DNA of 64,000 nt from Sesamum alatum (Eukaryota; Streptophyta; Magnoliopsida; Lamiales; Pedaliaceae): positions 18,519,395 through 18,583,394 of the forward strand of contig JACGWO010000004.1 in NCBI GenBank assembly GCA_034509735.1, written 5' to 3'. The position numbers and the translations under genes were made by a program. Of this stretch, positions 33,010 through 44,368 are shown piece after piece. The notes under the pieces were generated by a model. The model was not told the origin of the DNA and searched no databases. It worked only from the letters and a program-made list of their open reading frames with translations. How positions within the stretch are numbered: the stretch's first letter is position 1; every line of letters starts with the position of its first letter.

Positions 33010-34879
33010 ATGATCACCTCTCTCTAGATCCAAGATTAACCATTGTGTGCATGTGACTTCCATGGTTCCTCAAGTTTGAGGACTACTCTCGTACTATCAG
33101 AGTCAGGGAATTCAAGTCATACTAACCAAGCCTCCAAGGCTTCCATATGACGATTCCCCACGAGTCTGTTCAGTAGGCTCGAATTCCAGTCGACCAACCC
33201 ACTAAGATTGTATAGACGTCCCACATTTTTCGCTGATGAAACGCGGCACTCATCCAATGAATACAACTGTTAGGACAAGTCTCCAAAGGACTCTCAATGC
33301 CCAGTCTCGATGTCATCGACTTGGAATGTTTCAGACCCAAACCTCATTCAAATAATTTCATAGCCACCATCCAATGCACGACCCAACTACATGGGTTGTC
33401 TAATTGGGTCTGTGGGCATCTATTGTGACGTTAAAACACCGTTTAACGTAATGGGTGAACACAATAGATATTTGTGCCAATGATGAACACTTACCATAAC
33501 CATCAAGACAATATTACTCTTAATAAAGATTGCTGAATAACTCCCAAATGACCAATCCAATTAACTTTCTAGTCACCTATTCCAATAGATACAAGCCCAA
33601 GTTTAGCTGAAGGTGGAACTATAAGGGTCACACAAAAAACACTAATGCCATTTTGGGAAATTAATTATCGAATTAATTTGGGATGTGTTTTAATTAATTA
33701 TTTGAGTAATTGGATTTTTCAATTAAGTCCTATGTGATAGGAAACTCAAAGTGTTAATTAAATATTTGAATATTGGGAATAATTAATTAACATTAATGAA
33801 TCTTAGGTATAATAATGAAATAAATATTTGACGTGGACTTAAAGTTAATTAATTGAATTAATTAATTACTAATCCAAAGTTAAAGTGTATTTAATTCAAA
33901 TTGTGGTCAAGCCTCAAGGGACCACAAGGACCTACCATGCATGCAAAGGCCCTTGATAAGGGCTTGTATTCTCATAGCTGGAGCTCATCTACCCTTGACT
34001 ATAGAGGGAGTGGTTGGCCATTTGTAGGTGCTTGCAAGGTAACTATATTTCTCTCGCACACTCTCTTGTAGCTCTCTACTTTCAAGAGTTGTATCTCTTT
34101 TCATTATTTTCAAGAACTTGAAATTGATTCAAGCTTCTTTTTTGAGAATCTAGAACACTTTCTACTTCATAGAGGTATTGTTCTAGTTCCACTCTCTCGA
34201 ATTTCTAGTAAGGTGCAAAGAGACACAAGTTGGTATTTTGTGTGGACTTGCTACAGAGAGCATATATATCTTTGCTCTTGTATGGACAAAGCAAGAAACC
34301 GTTCTTGGATGCGAGCTTCAAATATGTATTTACCCTTTAACTTGCATCAACTAGTTGGTGTGCAAGTGCATGAAGAGCCCGATTAACGTGGATATGGTCT
34401 TGTTTAATGTTTTATTTATTGCTTCCGTTGCCCATTTAACGTCCCCGGCTCATTTTACTTCTGATTCCTTTATTTACATAATTTTGATTCTCGTACCATA
34501 CATTTTCAATATGTCAATAATTAATTAAGAAAAAAATATTAACTTATGGACACATTTTATGTTATGAAAGTTTGTAATTTCTAATCCCATTGTAGTTATT
34601 TTCTATCTAATTACTCATTATGTCAATAAAATTATTTTTTAACTCCATTATTAACACTAAAAATGAGTAATTTAGGAATTTTGATATAAACTGCTTTAAC
34701 ATATCAATTGTGAAATTATAAATTCAACTACCATAATGATTTTTATAAAATTAATCTGGTATGATTCCGAGCTTTTATCATTTCTATTTGAATACTATTA
34801 GATCGATGTTATTTTCTATGTGTTTTGATTCGTAAATAACCTTGATTTTTACCCCTTCACGAACAAAACTCAAATTGTA

Positions 34880-35250
34880 ATTATTCCAAAGTGGAAAAAC
34901 CCAAAATCTTGTGGTAGTTTAAACCAATTAGTCTGGGCAATATGATATACAAAATTGCATAAGAAAATATTGCTAACATACTATTAAGCCTATTTAAGAC
35001 CGTGTTATATCTCAAAATCAATCTGCATTTGTTTCTGGATGTCTTATGACTAATAATGTGCTCATAGCTTTTAAGATCAATTACTATTACGCTCTAAATA
35101 TAGGGGGACCTGATTAAACTGGACATTAGTAAAGCGCATGACAAAGTCGAATGGTGTTCTCTTGAAACGATGCTTGTGAAATTAGGTTTTGATCTTCGCA
35201 CTGTCAACTTATTATGTCTTATGTTACAACTGTGTAGTACTCTTTTCTTC
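34880..35250 (+). pseudogene. LINE reverse transcriptase fragment
   Basis: In the plus strand, across three frames: SLGNMIYKIA (RT fingers, as in PISLCNVIYKI), TNNVLIAFKI, and KLDISKAHDKVEWCSLETML followed by VKLGFDLRTV. This order matches plant L1-type non-LTR retrotransposons (LDISKAYD..EW motif before the catalytic palm). The YADD-type box is not present; the fragment ends before it. Stops and frameshifts mark it as dead. The rest of 34478-35528 is AT-rich with nothing recognised. Confidence 0.75.
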
Positions 35251-35533
35251 TTAATGATAGTGAATAAATTTTAGATTAGGTTGGATTTCTCAAAATATCC
35301 AGTCCAACCTTTACAAGTAAAGAAGCACTATATGAATACACCAGAGAGAGAACCTATGGTCAGGACTATAATAAAATAACCATTTTGGATTCGTTGTCAT
35401 CTTAAAGATGGCCATGTTTTTTCTTTTGGCCCACATTGCCTTCGCGAACATTTTCTTTTCTATATTTCAATCCTACGACACTAAAAGTACTTGAACAAAA
35501 TATTTCAAAAAATAAATGCAACAATGTGTTAGC

Positions 35534-36780
35534 TGTTGTAATTGAAATTTTATAATGTTAATGTTGTAACAACAAATTTGTTCTAAAATATGGGTTCAAT
35601 TACATGTGAATCCATAGATTAGATGGTGAGAGAAATAAAGAGATTACACTTGTCCCACATAGGAATATGATGGGAAAATGTGGAGCCTTGATAAGGATAT
35701 AAGGTGTATGTGGGGGTGAGTGTTTCATACTCAATGTTGTCCCATATTGGAAGTTTAGGGATAACTTAAACTCTTTATATCAAGTTCAATGTTCATTATA
35801 TGTTTGAAGTGTTATGGAGACTAGAGTAAACATGGGTTGCCCCACACGCGCGCCGCCGCCGCCCAGCTCCGGCTCAGGCGTGGGCGTTAGAGTGAATGTC
35901 TCAATCTCAGTATCTATCTTTTTGCAGCAAAAATATTTGGATTTATCTAATAAAACCCGGTGCATTTATGACTGTCAAATGGTTTTTAAAATCTATTTTA
36001 AAACTCATTTTAATGGTGCTTTAATACCAGATTTTAAACCTGGATTAAATACTGATTTATTATAAACCTGAAACTCCTGTATTTATGTGGTGGTTTCAGC
36101 TTGTTTTAATGCCTGATTTTAATAGTGTTTAATGACTTTTAAACCTGTATTTAAAATCATTTTAAATGTCGTTAATGACTATTTATTTCAGCCTTAATGG
36201 TGGTTTAATGCTGCAGTGATGATGGTAATTAATGCGGATGTTGTAACTGCTGGAAGCCTTGCCTATAAAAGGCTGCATAGGCTCACTTCAAACGAAGTAC
36301 AACGGAACGAAGTACAACACGTATTCCTCTCTCTTTTGCTCTCTTCTCTCTCGGATTTCTCTCTCAAATTCGAGGGTGTTTGCCATACGAATTCAAAGTT
36401 TTGTGCTCAGTTTCCATAAGGCTACTGAGTGTTGTTTAGAGGTGTTCTTGGGTAACGTGCATACCGTTAGAACTGAAACCGTCTTATCCTGGAAGAAGTT
36501 ACGTAGTACCCGTGTGCACGTTCGATACGGGACATATAATTTCTTCAAGGCAAGTAGATTATATCTATGATTCGATTTGTTCATATCATTGGACCGAGAA
36601 TTGTTATGATACAATTCTCATTGTAAGTTTTACTTTATCGCTATAACAGTATTTCTAACTATTTCGTGTTATTTGGTTCCAACGTGTTTCTTGTGTTTTG
36701 GTTTCAAAACTGTTTGTAAAACCTGATTGTTATATCAAACGATACTACGATTGTCCATTTGACATCTTGTTTTTCCAAAA
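35534..36780 (+). repeat. 5' LTR of element M
   Basis: TGTTGTAATTG to TTTTTCCAAAA, the last bases mutated from the CCAACA of the other LTR. Contains a TATA box at 36263 and about 47 bases near 36375-36425 that the 3' LTR lacks. A GC-rich patch (CGCGCGCCGCCGCCGCCC) lies near 35847 in otherwise AT-rich sequence. Confidence 0.95.
36263..36270 (+). promoter_or_regulatory. TATA box, 5' LTR of M
   Basis: CTATAAAA in GCCTATAAAAGGCTG, a strong plant TATA context, conserved in the 3' LTR at 41326-41333. Confidence 0.75.
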
Positions 36781-37084
36781 ATCTTGAAGAAATTATAGGT
36801 TTTGAAACATCGGGTTTTTCCGTTGGAACGAAAACAGTTTCTGTTTTGCGGTTTTAGAAATTCGGATTTTTGATTTTTTAAAATCTGTTATTTACTTTCG
36901 GCTGTTTTATTTATTAAGAGGTAGAAAGTGAATAAAGTGAACCAGAACTCGAAAACCATCGATAAAGGCAAAGCCGTTAAAAACAAGAAACCATGGTTTT
37001 GGGAGGAACTAGCTATGCTAGCACCTCAGGAACAACTGAAGGGTATGTTTCAGTACAATCGAACTCCTTACTATCTATGAACCA
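36781..37084 (+). other. Collapsed leader/gag region of M
   Basis: Only a short basic stretch (TIDKGKAVKNKKP, near 36955-36995), possibly the end of nucleocapsid, remains. The expected capsid gene of about 1 kb and the primer site are absent. A deletion is the simplest explanation. Confidence 0.55.
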
Positions 37085-37600
37085 TTGGATTGGTTGATTG
37101 ACACTGGAGCAAATGTGCACGTCTGTGCTGATAAATCTCTCTTTGTGTCTTATCAAGCCATAACTGGAAGGACAGTAAGCATGGAGAATTCTAGTACTGC
37201 TGAAGTACTTGGAATAGGAAGCGTGGACTTGAAGTTTCCTTCAGGGCGCAATCTGTCATTGCAAAGAGTTCACCATGTACCTACTGTCAGGAGAAACATT
37301 ATCAGTGGTTCTGTAATAGTTAGTGAGGGATATGAATTATCCATTAAATTTAATTAAGTGATAATTCAACATTTTGGTATTTTTGTTGGCAAAGGATATT
37401 TGTCTGATAGGTTATTCAAAATTCAAGTTGGTAGCAATGATATTGCTGAATCTGATTCTATTGTTTTGAATGTCGAATTTACTTCTTTGTGGCATAGTAG
37501 ATTAGGTAATTTAAATCTGGGTTTAATCAAACGAATGATGAATTTTGATTTAATACCTAGTCATGAAAATGAACAAGGTCACAAACGCAAAATTTGTGTC
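37085..37600 (+). pseudogene. Copia protease and GAG-pre-integrase of M
   Basis: The active site reads DWLIDTGANVHVC (37085-37123), a proper DTGA triad. It is followed by VSMENSSTAEVLGIGSVDLK and VHHVPTVRRNIISGS, typical of copia protease. After an in-frame TAA (37355-37357) the frame continues into LWHSRLGNLNLGLIKRM, the GAG-pre-integrase motif. Protease would cut the polyprotein; the stop prevents Gag-Pol synthesis. Confidence 0.9.
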
Positions 37601-38390
37601 GAAGCTAAACAAGTTAGGAAACCCTATCATTCAGTTGAAAGGGATTCGGAAGTACTTGATTTAGTTCACTCTGATATTTGTGAGTTCAATGGGATTTTGA
37701 CTAGGGACCATAAAAGATATTTTATAACTTTTATAGATGATTGCAGTAGATACTGTTATGTCTTTCTCATGCATAATAAAGATGAAGCGTTAGATAAATT
37801 TATTTTGTTTAAAAATGAAGCAGAAACCCAAACTGGTAAGAATATGAGTCGAGTAAGTTTAATGAATATTGTCAAAATTTTGGCATAATTCACGAAGAGA
37901 CTCCTCCATATTCTCTTTCGTCTAATGGAATAGCTGAACGAAAGAATAGAACCTTTAAAGACATGATTAATAGTCTTCTGTTAACCTCTGGGTTACCTAA
38001 GTATTCGTGGGGAGAGGCTTTGAATACGGCTTGCCATATTCTGAATAGAGTCCATGTGAAACACAATACGAGTACTCCTTTCGAATTATAGAAAGGGAGG
38101 AAGCCAAGACTCAAATACTTTCGAGTGTGGGGTGCCTAGCAAAGGTACTGGTCCCTGAACACAAAAGAAAGAAATTGAGCCCTAAGACTGTTGATGCTGT
38201 ATTCTTAGGCTATGTGGAGACAAGTTATGCACTGAGATATTTGGGCATTAAATCAGAAATTCTAGGCATTAAGGTCAACACAATATTCGAATTTCGTGAT
38301 GCTACTTTCCTAGAAGATGTATTTCCCATGAGAACGGGAATACCTCCAAGTGTTTCACTTGATGATTCACTTGCCTCCAATTCAAGATGA
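37601..38390 (+). pseudogene. Copia integrase of M, missing one catalytic Asp
   Basis: The first catalytic Asp is in LVHSDICEF (near 37660) and the catalytic Glu is in SNGIAERKNRT (near 37925). The segment that should carry the second Asp, between QTGKN and FNEYCQNFG near 37848, is missing through a short deletion that also shifts the frame. Further lesions are a TAG at 38089-38091 and a one-base loss near 38132. The C-terminal part GCLAKVLVPEHKRKKLSPKT with VFLGY is typical copia. The zinc-binding part upstream is weak. Confidence 0.88.
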
Positions 38391-39229
38391 CAAATGTGGA
38401 GGTTAATCCTAGTAGTACTAGTCAGACTCATGAAGAGTCAGACGAACCTAGACGGAGTAAGACAGCTAGGATCGTCAAGGATTTTGGAAGTGACTTTGTC
38501 ACTTACAATATGGAGGACGAGCCTGTAACTTTCAAAGATGCTATGGCTTCTTCTGAAGTCAAGCATTGGAAGGAAGTTGTCAAAAGCAAGATGGACTCCA
38601 TTGTCTCTAACGGGACATGGGTGCTAGTCGATCTCCCTCCGGGGTGTACTACAATTGGGTGTAAGTGGATCTTTAAGAAGAAACTGAAACCTGATGGGAC
38701 CATTGATAAGTTTAAGGCCAAATTGGTGGCTAAGGGTTTTAAACAAGAGGAGGGAATAGACTATTTCGATACCTATTCTCCGGTAGCTTGATTGACTACA
38801 ATTTGGGTGCTTATAGCACTGACTTCAGTGTATAATCTTCCGGTTCACCAGATGGATGTGAAAACAGCTTTCTTGTATGGTGAACTAGAGGAAGAGATAT
38901 ACATGAACCAGCTTGAGGGATTTGTAGCTCATGGTAACGAGCACAAGGTTTGTAAACTTGTTAAGTCTCTTTATGGACTTAAGCAAGCACCCAAACAGTG
39001 GCATGAAAAGTTTGATAAAACTATTCTTGCGTTTGGCTTCATCGTGAATGAGAATGACAAGTGCGTTCGCTGTAAAGTTAAAGGAGATAAAATCATCATT
39101 CTATGCCTGTATGTAGATGATATTCTGTTAATAGGATCTTTTTTAGACATTATTATGGAAACCAAGTCATTATTGAAAAATAAGTTTGAAATGAAGAATA
39201 TGGGTGAGGCAAATGTGGCATCAAGTTGA
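38387..39229 (+). pseudogene. Copia reverse transcriptase of M
   Basis: Motifs in order: HWKEVVKSKMDSIVSNGTW, IGCKWIFKKKLKPDGTIDKF, AKLVAKGFKQEEGIDY, VHQMDVKTAFLYGELEEEIY, SLYGLKQAPKQWHEKFD and the active site CLYVDDILLIG with YVDD at 39110-39121. An in-frame TGA (38789-38791) interrupts it where Arg is usual. The frame ends at a stop at 39227-39229 after a change near the IKL-type motif. The enzyme would copy the RNA into cDNA. Confidence 0.94.
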
Positions 39230-40060
39230 TTTGATCAACTGATGGGATAGCTATTTCTCAATCTTACTATGTAGAGAAGATAATTGAGAAATTTGGCTAT
39301 CAGAAAAGTAGAATTGCTATGACACCATATGATCCTTCTGTGGCTTTATTCAAACATGAAAGTGGTTTTCCTATTGCACAAGTAAGGTATTCCCAAATTA
39401 TTGAGAGTTTGTAGTATCTGGCAAATGGCACGAGACCAGATATTTCATTTTTTGTCTCGAAGCTGGCTAAATACACTAGTTGTCTAGACAAAACTCATTG
39501 GGGAGCTTTGGATAGGGTACTAAGGTACCTTAAAGGCACAGTGTCACTATCCATTCATTATGTGAGATTCCCTGTTGTTTTGGAGGGTTACAGTGATGCT
39601 AGCTGGATAGCCAAAAACTCCGGAACTAATGGGTGTTCAGGATATGTGTTTACCTTAGGTAGGCGCGCAATCTTCTGGAAGTCTGCAAAACAGACTTTGA
39701 TAACCCGGTCTACTTTTGAAGCCGAGTTATGTGCGTTGGATACGACTGGTACCGAGGCAGAATGGTTGTATGGGATGTTATTACAACTTCCCATTGTAAG
39801 CCAGCCTCTTCCACCTATTGCTGTATATTGTGATAGTCAGACCACAATAGCAAAGGTTCGAAGTCGTAAATACAACTAAAAGACGAAAAGACACATCCAA
39901 GCCAGACTTATGTCTATAAGGGTATTAGTGTCGGAAAGAGTTATAGGCATTGACTTTGTGGGAACAAAGGACAATGTGGTTGATCCTTTGACGAAAGGAT
40001 TAGATCTTTCACAAGTACAAAAATCCAGATTGGGGATAGGACTGAACCCCTCAGTGATAT
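39230..40060 (+). pseudogene. Copia RT connection and RNase H of M
   Basis: TRPDISFFVSKLAKYTSC and WGALDRVLRYLKGT link to RNase H, which keeps EGYSDASWIAK, the Glu in FEAELCALDTTGTEAEW, and YCDSQTTIA, so three acidic residues of the active site are visible. Then KRHIQARL and VDPLTKGLD end the polyprotein near 40060. A TAG near 39412 and another after SRKYN (39877-39879) break the frame. RNase H would degrade RNA in the hybrid. Confidence 0.92.
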
Positions 40061-40596
40061 AACTACGATAGCAACCCAACCTTCCAAGTGGAGATCCCAC
40101 AAAGAAGGTTCAATATGGTATAAACAAGTCGTAGGGGATATCCGAGCACCTAAAAATAGACTGATACTGTGTATCTGGAGTCTGTCCCCTGTAATTCTGG
40201 AAGGTGCCGTTACTGCAAGTGTAGTAAGAGTTTTAACTCTGAATGGGGTTAAGTCTTTTATAGACGAGATGCTAAGCAGTGCATCCCTGGAGACGCCCAA
40301 CTAAGTGAATGTAGTTGTTTGGCCGCAACTAAGGAATGAGGTTATTCCTAAAAACATTCAACGAACAAGATCAGGAACATGACCTAACGTATCAACACTA
40401 AATATCAACACAAAGCTGGTGGCTTGTTGTTACAAACAGACGCTATCACAACCACGGGCTCAAATTCAAGTCTTAGTTCCATTTGACCTGGAGACAACTG
40501 ACGTTAGATAACTTAGGTAGTGGTTCAAATCGAGAGGTACCATTGCTGAAAGAAGTCACAGAAGCTTGACTTCAAATATATGGATTTGTGGGGGAT
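40061..40596 (+). other. 3' untranslated region and polypurine tract of M
   Basis: About 520 non-coding bases, then the polypurine tract TTTGTGGGGGAT (about 40585-40596) directly before the LTR. Confidence 0.8.
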
Positions 40597-41796
40597 TGTT
40601 GTAATTGACATTTTATAATGTTAATTTGTAACAACAAATTTGTTTAAAAATATGGGTTCAATTACATGTGAATCCATAGATTAGATGGTGAGAGAAATAG
40701 AGAGATTACGCTTGTCCCACATAGGAATATGATAGGAACGTGTGAAGCCTTGATAAGGATATAAGGTGTATGTGGGGGTGAGTGATTCATACTCAATGTT
40801 GTCCCACATTGGAAGTTTAAGGATAACTTAAACTCCTTATATCAAGTTCAATGTTCATTATATGTTTGAAGTGTTATGGAGACTAGAGCGAACATGGGGT
40901 TGCCCCACACGCGCGCCGCCGCCGCCCAGCTCCGGCTCAGGGGCGGGCGTTAGGGTGAATGTCTCAGTCTCAGTATCTATCTTTTTGCAGCAAAAACATT
41001 TGGATTTATCTGATAAAACCCGGTGCATTTATGACTGTCAAATGGTTTTTAAAATCTATTTTAAAACTCATTTTAATGGTGCTTTAATACCAGATTTTAA
41101 ATCTGGATTAAATGCTGATTTATTACAAACCTGAAACTCCTGTATTTATGTGGCGGTTTCTGCTGGTTTTAATGCCTGGTTTTAATAGTGTTTAATGGTT
41201 TTTAAACCTGTATTTAAAACCATTTTAAATGCCGTTAATGGCTATTTATTTCAGCCTTAATGGTGGTTTAAGGCTGGACTAATGATGGTAATTAATGCAG
41301 ATGTTGCAACCTCTGAAAGCCTTGCCTATAAAAGGCTGTATAGGCTCACTTCAAACGAAGTACAATGGAACGAAGTGCAACATGTATTCCTCTCTCTTTT
41401 GCTCTCTTCTCTCTCGGATTTCTCTCTCAAATTCGAGGGTACTGAGTGTGTTTCGAGGTGTTCTTCGGTAACGTGCATACCGTTAGAACTGAAACCGTCT
41501 TATCCTAGAAGAAGTTACGTAGTACCCGTGTGCACGTTCGGTACTGGACGTGTAATTTCTTCGAGGCAAGCAGATTATATCTGTGATTCGGTTTGTTCAT
41601 ATCATTGGACCGAGAATTGTTACGATACAATTCTCATTGTAAGTTTTACTTTATCGCTATAACAATATTTCTAACTGTTTCGTGTTATTTGATTCCAACG
41701 TGTTTATTGTGTTTTGATTTCAAAATTGTTTGTAAAACTTGATTGTTATTTCAAACGATACTACGGTTGTCTATTTGACAACTTATTTTTCCAACA
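40597..41796 (+). repeat. 3' LTR of element M
   Basis: TGTTGTAATTG to TTTTTCCAACA, followed by TTAGC. TATA box CTATAAAA at 41326-41333. It differs from the 5' LTR by scattered substitutions and one 47-base length difference. Confidence 0.95.
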
Positions 41797-41801
41797 TTAG
41801 C

Positions 41802-42687
41802 ATCATCCTCTATATATTGGAAGTAAAGGGATACCTCCAAAAAACGGCTATTTTTTCATTTATCAGTGACTACTTTTTATCACAGGGTTATAATTTGGAA
41901 CAATATTATAATACAATTAAACTCTTTTGACTTTATATATATTACATATAACCCCTTACAGTTATAAAATATTATTAGGGTATTTTTGTCAATAAATTAT
42001 AAGGAATGTTGAATGAAGGGTAGACTTTGAACTTTATGTATCTTCGTCTTTTTTTATGTCAGTATTTTTTCGTCCAAACTCTAATAAAAGAATAATTCTT
42101 TAAAGAGGTGTAAGTGCACTTTTAAAGTATTTTTTTAACAAAATGTAATTTTGCATTTTCACAAGAAATCTAAGGATAATTAACCTATATTATAATATTA
42201 CTATTCAACTATTTACACATAAACTTATGGAGGTTCCCGGTTTTTATGAGATACTACTATATTTGAAAAACAAAAAACTTATGAAGTGGAGCATACAAAT
42301 GTAGGATCAGAGTCCATTTAATTAATTAGTAACAATTAGAATAAGAAAACAGTTGTTACCAAAACATAGAACTGCAAAATTTAGAAAAAGAATCAAATAT
42401 AACATGTGATGGATATATCAATATTACAAAATAATTTATAAGGGTATAAAAGTAAATTTACACATTAGATACACCATAATAGGTCTTCCTTACTCATATA
42501 ATTCCCAACACTATTATAAATACCCTATATATATTATTTTTTCTTAGGGGATTCATTATTCATGACTTGAAAAGACAACCAACCACACAAAAATTCTCTC
42601 TCTAAAAAAAAACTAGACTTAGGAAGTGTTAGTATATCGAGGGTAATTTTTCCATTCATTCCCTTACTGAAAACTACAACCACATCA
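41802..42687 (+). repeat. Probable 5' LTR of gypsy element D (left edge not found)
   Basis: The right end is clear: ACCACATCA at 42679-42687 followed at once by a gypsy primer site. TATA-like TTATAAATACCC near 42514 and a U5-like stretch with CTCTCTCTAAAA support an LTR. I could not locate its start or a second copy, so everything left of about 42400 may be unrelated AT-rich DNA. Confidence 0.5.
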
Positions 42688-42705
42688 TTGGCGCCGTCTA
42701 TGGGG
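42688..42705 (+). other. Primer binding site of element D
   Basis: TTGGCGCCGTCTATGGGG directly after an LTR-type CA end. The same site type serves elements E and G. Confidence 0.85.
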
Positions 42706-42727
42706 AGATATTACCCCAACATTGAAA

Positions 42728-43694
42728 ATGCAAACTAGGTCTCGAGCACGCGATTTTCATAGGAAGGATGCTTGCCTATGAAACACACGAGAATGAAGCA
42801 AGACGACTCCCACCCCGTGAACAGTCACCATCTTATGTGGTGACCCACTTATCCCATGAGCAAGCCCCATTGAATGGGATAGCCCTACCATCTCGTGGCC
42901 AAGAGTTACCCTATGAATAGTCACCACCTTATGAGGTGAGCCCTCACCCTGTGAGCAAGTCCTGTTGAATGAGATAGCCTTACCATCTTATGGCCAAGAG
43001 TCACTCCGTGAACAAGCCCCACCGGAGGGGGTGGCCCTACCTCCTCATGAGCAAGTCCTGCTGAATGGGATAGCCAAACCACCCCGTGCCAAAGAGTCAC
43101 CTCGTGAACAAGCCCCACCGCAGGGGGTGACCCTATTTCCCCGTGAGAAACCACCACCTTCACCACGAAGAGCATCACCCCCTTGGTGTTCCACCTCAAG
43201 AAAGTTAATGCAGGAAGCCTTACTACAATTGATCAATGATATGTTGAATGGGATAGCCCTACCACCCCATGAACAAGCCCCAACGTAGAGGGTGGGTCTA
43301 TCTCCGCAGGAGCAAGCACCACCTCCGCCACGAAGAGAATCACTCCACCAGGTGTTCCACCCAAGCAACGATGATACAGTTAATGCATGAAGCCTTACTA
43401 GCACTAATCCATGATGCATCCACTCGAGCGACCGCACAGGCGATAACTCAATTCACAACTCATCACCTCGGGGACTCGCCCCCTCATTCTCCTCGTCGAA
43501 GTCAAGAATCGTCCTCGGCTCCAGAGGGGGATGAGTAAAGGCGGGCAGAAAGTGAAGAGCAGAGTCTCTCGATCTGAAGTCACCCAGACCCGAGAGCAGA
43601 GCCCAACCGATCACGACAAATCTTATCGCCCCTACCATCTAGGGGAGTTGAGGATCTTATCTGCACTTGGCTGTAGCTCCACCAAAACATAACA
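42728..43694 (+). pseudogene. Gypsy gag of element D, N-terminal part
   Basis: ATGCAAACTAGGTCTCGAGC is a plausible start. The region is proline/glutamate-rich with 32-residue repeats (HEQ..LNGIALP..GQE..REQAPPEGVALPP), then a conserved block ALLALIHDASTRATAQAI (near 43395-43445) shared with element E, then HSPRRSQESSSAPEGDE. Several single-base shifts and stops occur. It is interrupted at 43694 by element C and resumes at 60729. Confidence 0.75.
42858..43144. repeat. 96-bp tandem repeats in D gag
   Basis: Units begin at 42858, 42953 and 43049, and a degenerate next unit at 43145 (periods 95, 96, 96; the first has lost one base). Each encodes about 32 residues. Partial units flank the array on both sides (about 42810 and 43245). 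Confidence 0.88.
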
Positions 43695-44368
43695 CTTTTT
43701 TTGGAATAGGTGACTAGAAAGTCAATGAGGTTGGCTGCTCTAGGAACCATTCGCTAATCTTTCTAGGAACCATTCGCTAATCTTTGTTCATAAGAAATAT
43801 TATGATGATGAATATAGTAAGGATTCATCGATGGCAACATTGAGTTTGTTGTGCTTACTGCTAGGATTGAACGAGATTTCAATGTCACAACAAATGCCCA
43901 TAGACCGGCCATGTGAATCCAAAAAGTTTGACTGCGCATAGGTTGGCGGTCATGGAACCAACTTCTATGAATTGGTCTGAAACACTCAATGTCGAAGACC
44001 TCGAGATTGGGTATCGAGGGTCTAAGAGAGACTTGCACTAAGGATCACAACTGAGTTTCATCGGCAGGAGACGTAGGTCGTCCATGCGATCTTAGTAGAT
44101 TGGCTAGCAGGCAGTCGGCCGACTGAGGTGACGCACGAGAATCATCATATGGAAGCCACACGGGCTTGGTCGGTATGACTCGTATTCCTGGTTCCGATAG
44201 TACAGAATTAGTCCTCGGACTTGAGGAGTCATGACAGTCGCTTACATATGAAGGCTGTATTTAGGATCTGGCAAGCGGTGAATGTATCGTGAGGTATGGT
44301 CATTGTAAGCCTTGTCCAGTGCAGTCGGAGTATGTAGTGAGGACAGTGGATTCCCAGATAGAATTTGT

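Larger units (their letters stand above)
28197..33587 (-). mobile_element. Solo LTR 'J' (minus), nested in I
   Basis: On the minus strand it runs from TATTGGAATAGGTGACTAG (33587) to a TATCA-type end at 28197. After removing H and K it is about 2.2 kb, the full family LTR length. It contains the complement of the family block near 30360-30410. LTR I resumes on both sides, which proves nesting. No clean 5-bp target duplication was found. Confidence 0.82.
27159..34472 (+). mobile_element. Old solo LTR 'I', split by LTR J
   Basis: Left half 27159-28196, right half 33588-34472; together about 1.92 kb, close to the family length. Perfect duplications TTTAC flank it (27154-27158 and 34473-34477). 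Its ends read TA...TA instead of TG...CA, as expected from C-to-T decay on both strands. Landmarks kept: CAAAGCCCACA near 27314, the GGCCACCCATGGTAACGGG block near 28087, and AAGCCCAAGTTTAGCTGAAG right after J. It is the most decayed family member here, hence the oldest by appearance. Confidence 0.85.
35534..41796 (+). mobile_element. Copia element 'M' with both LTRs
   Basis: 6263 bases with LTRs of 1247 and 1200 bases and a perfect target duplication TTAGC (35529-35533 and 41797-41801). Order protease, integrase, RT, RNase H identifies Ty1-copia. There is no recognisable gag and no initiator-Met primer site next to the 5' LTR; only about 300 bases separate the LTR from protease. At least three in-frame stops and several frameshifts disable pol. 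It is the best preserved pol in the window. Confidence 0.95.

Noticed and set aside
28197..33587. Target duplication for LTR J
   Set aside because: The flanks (ATATA and GATAC) do not match; nesting is supported by the continuation of LTR I instead.
43247..43330. Separate fourth 96-bp Gag repeat unit
   Set aside because: Only part of the unit matches; it is treated as a degenerate edge copy.
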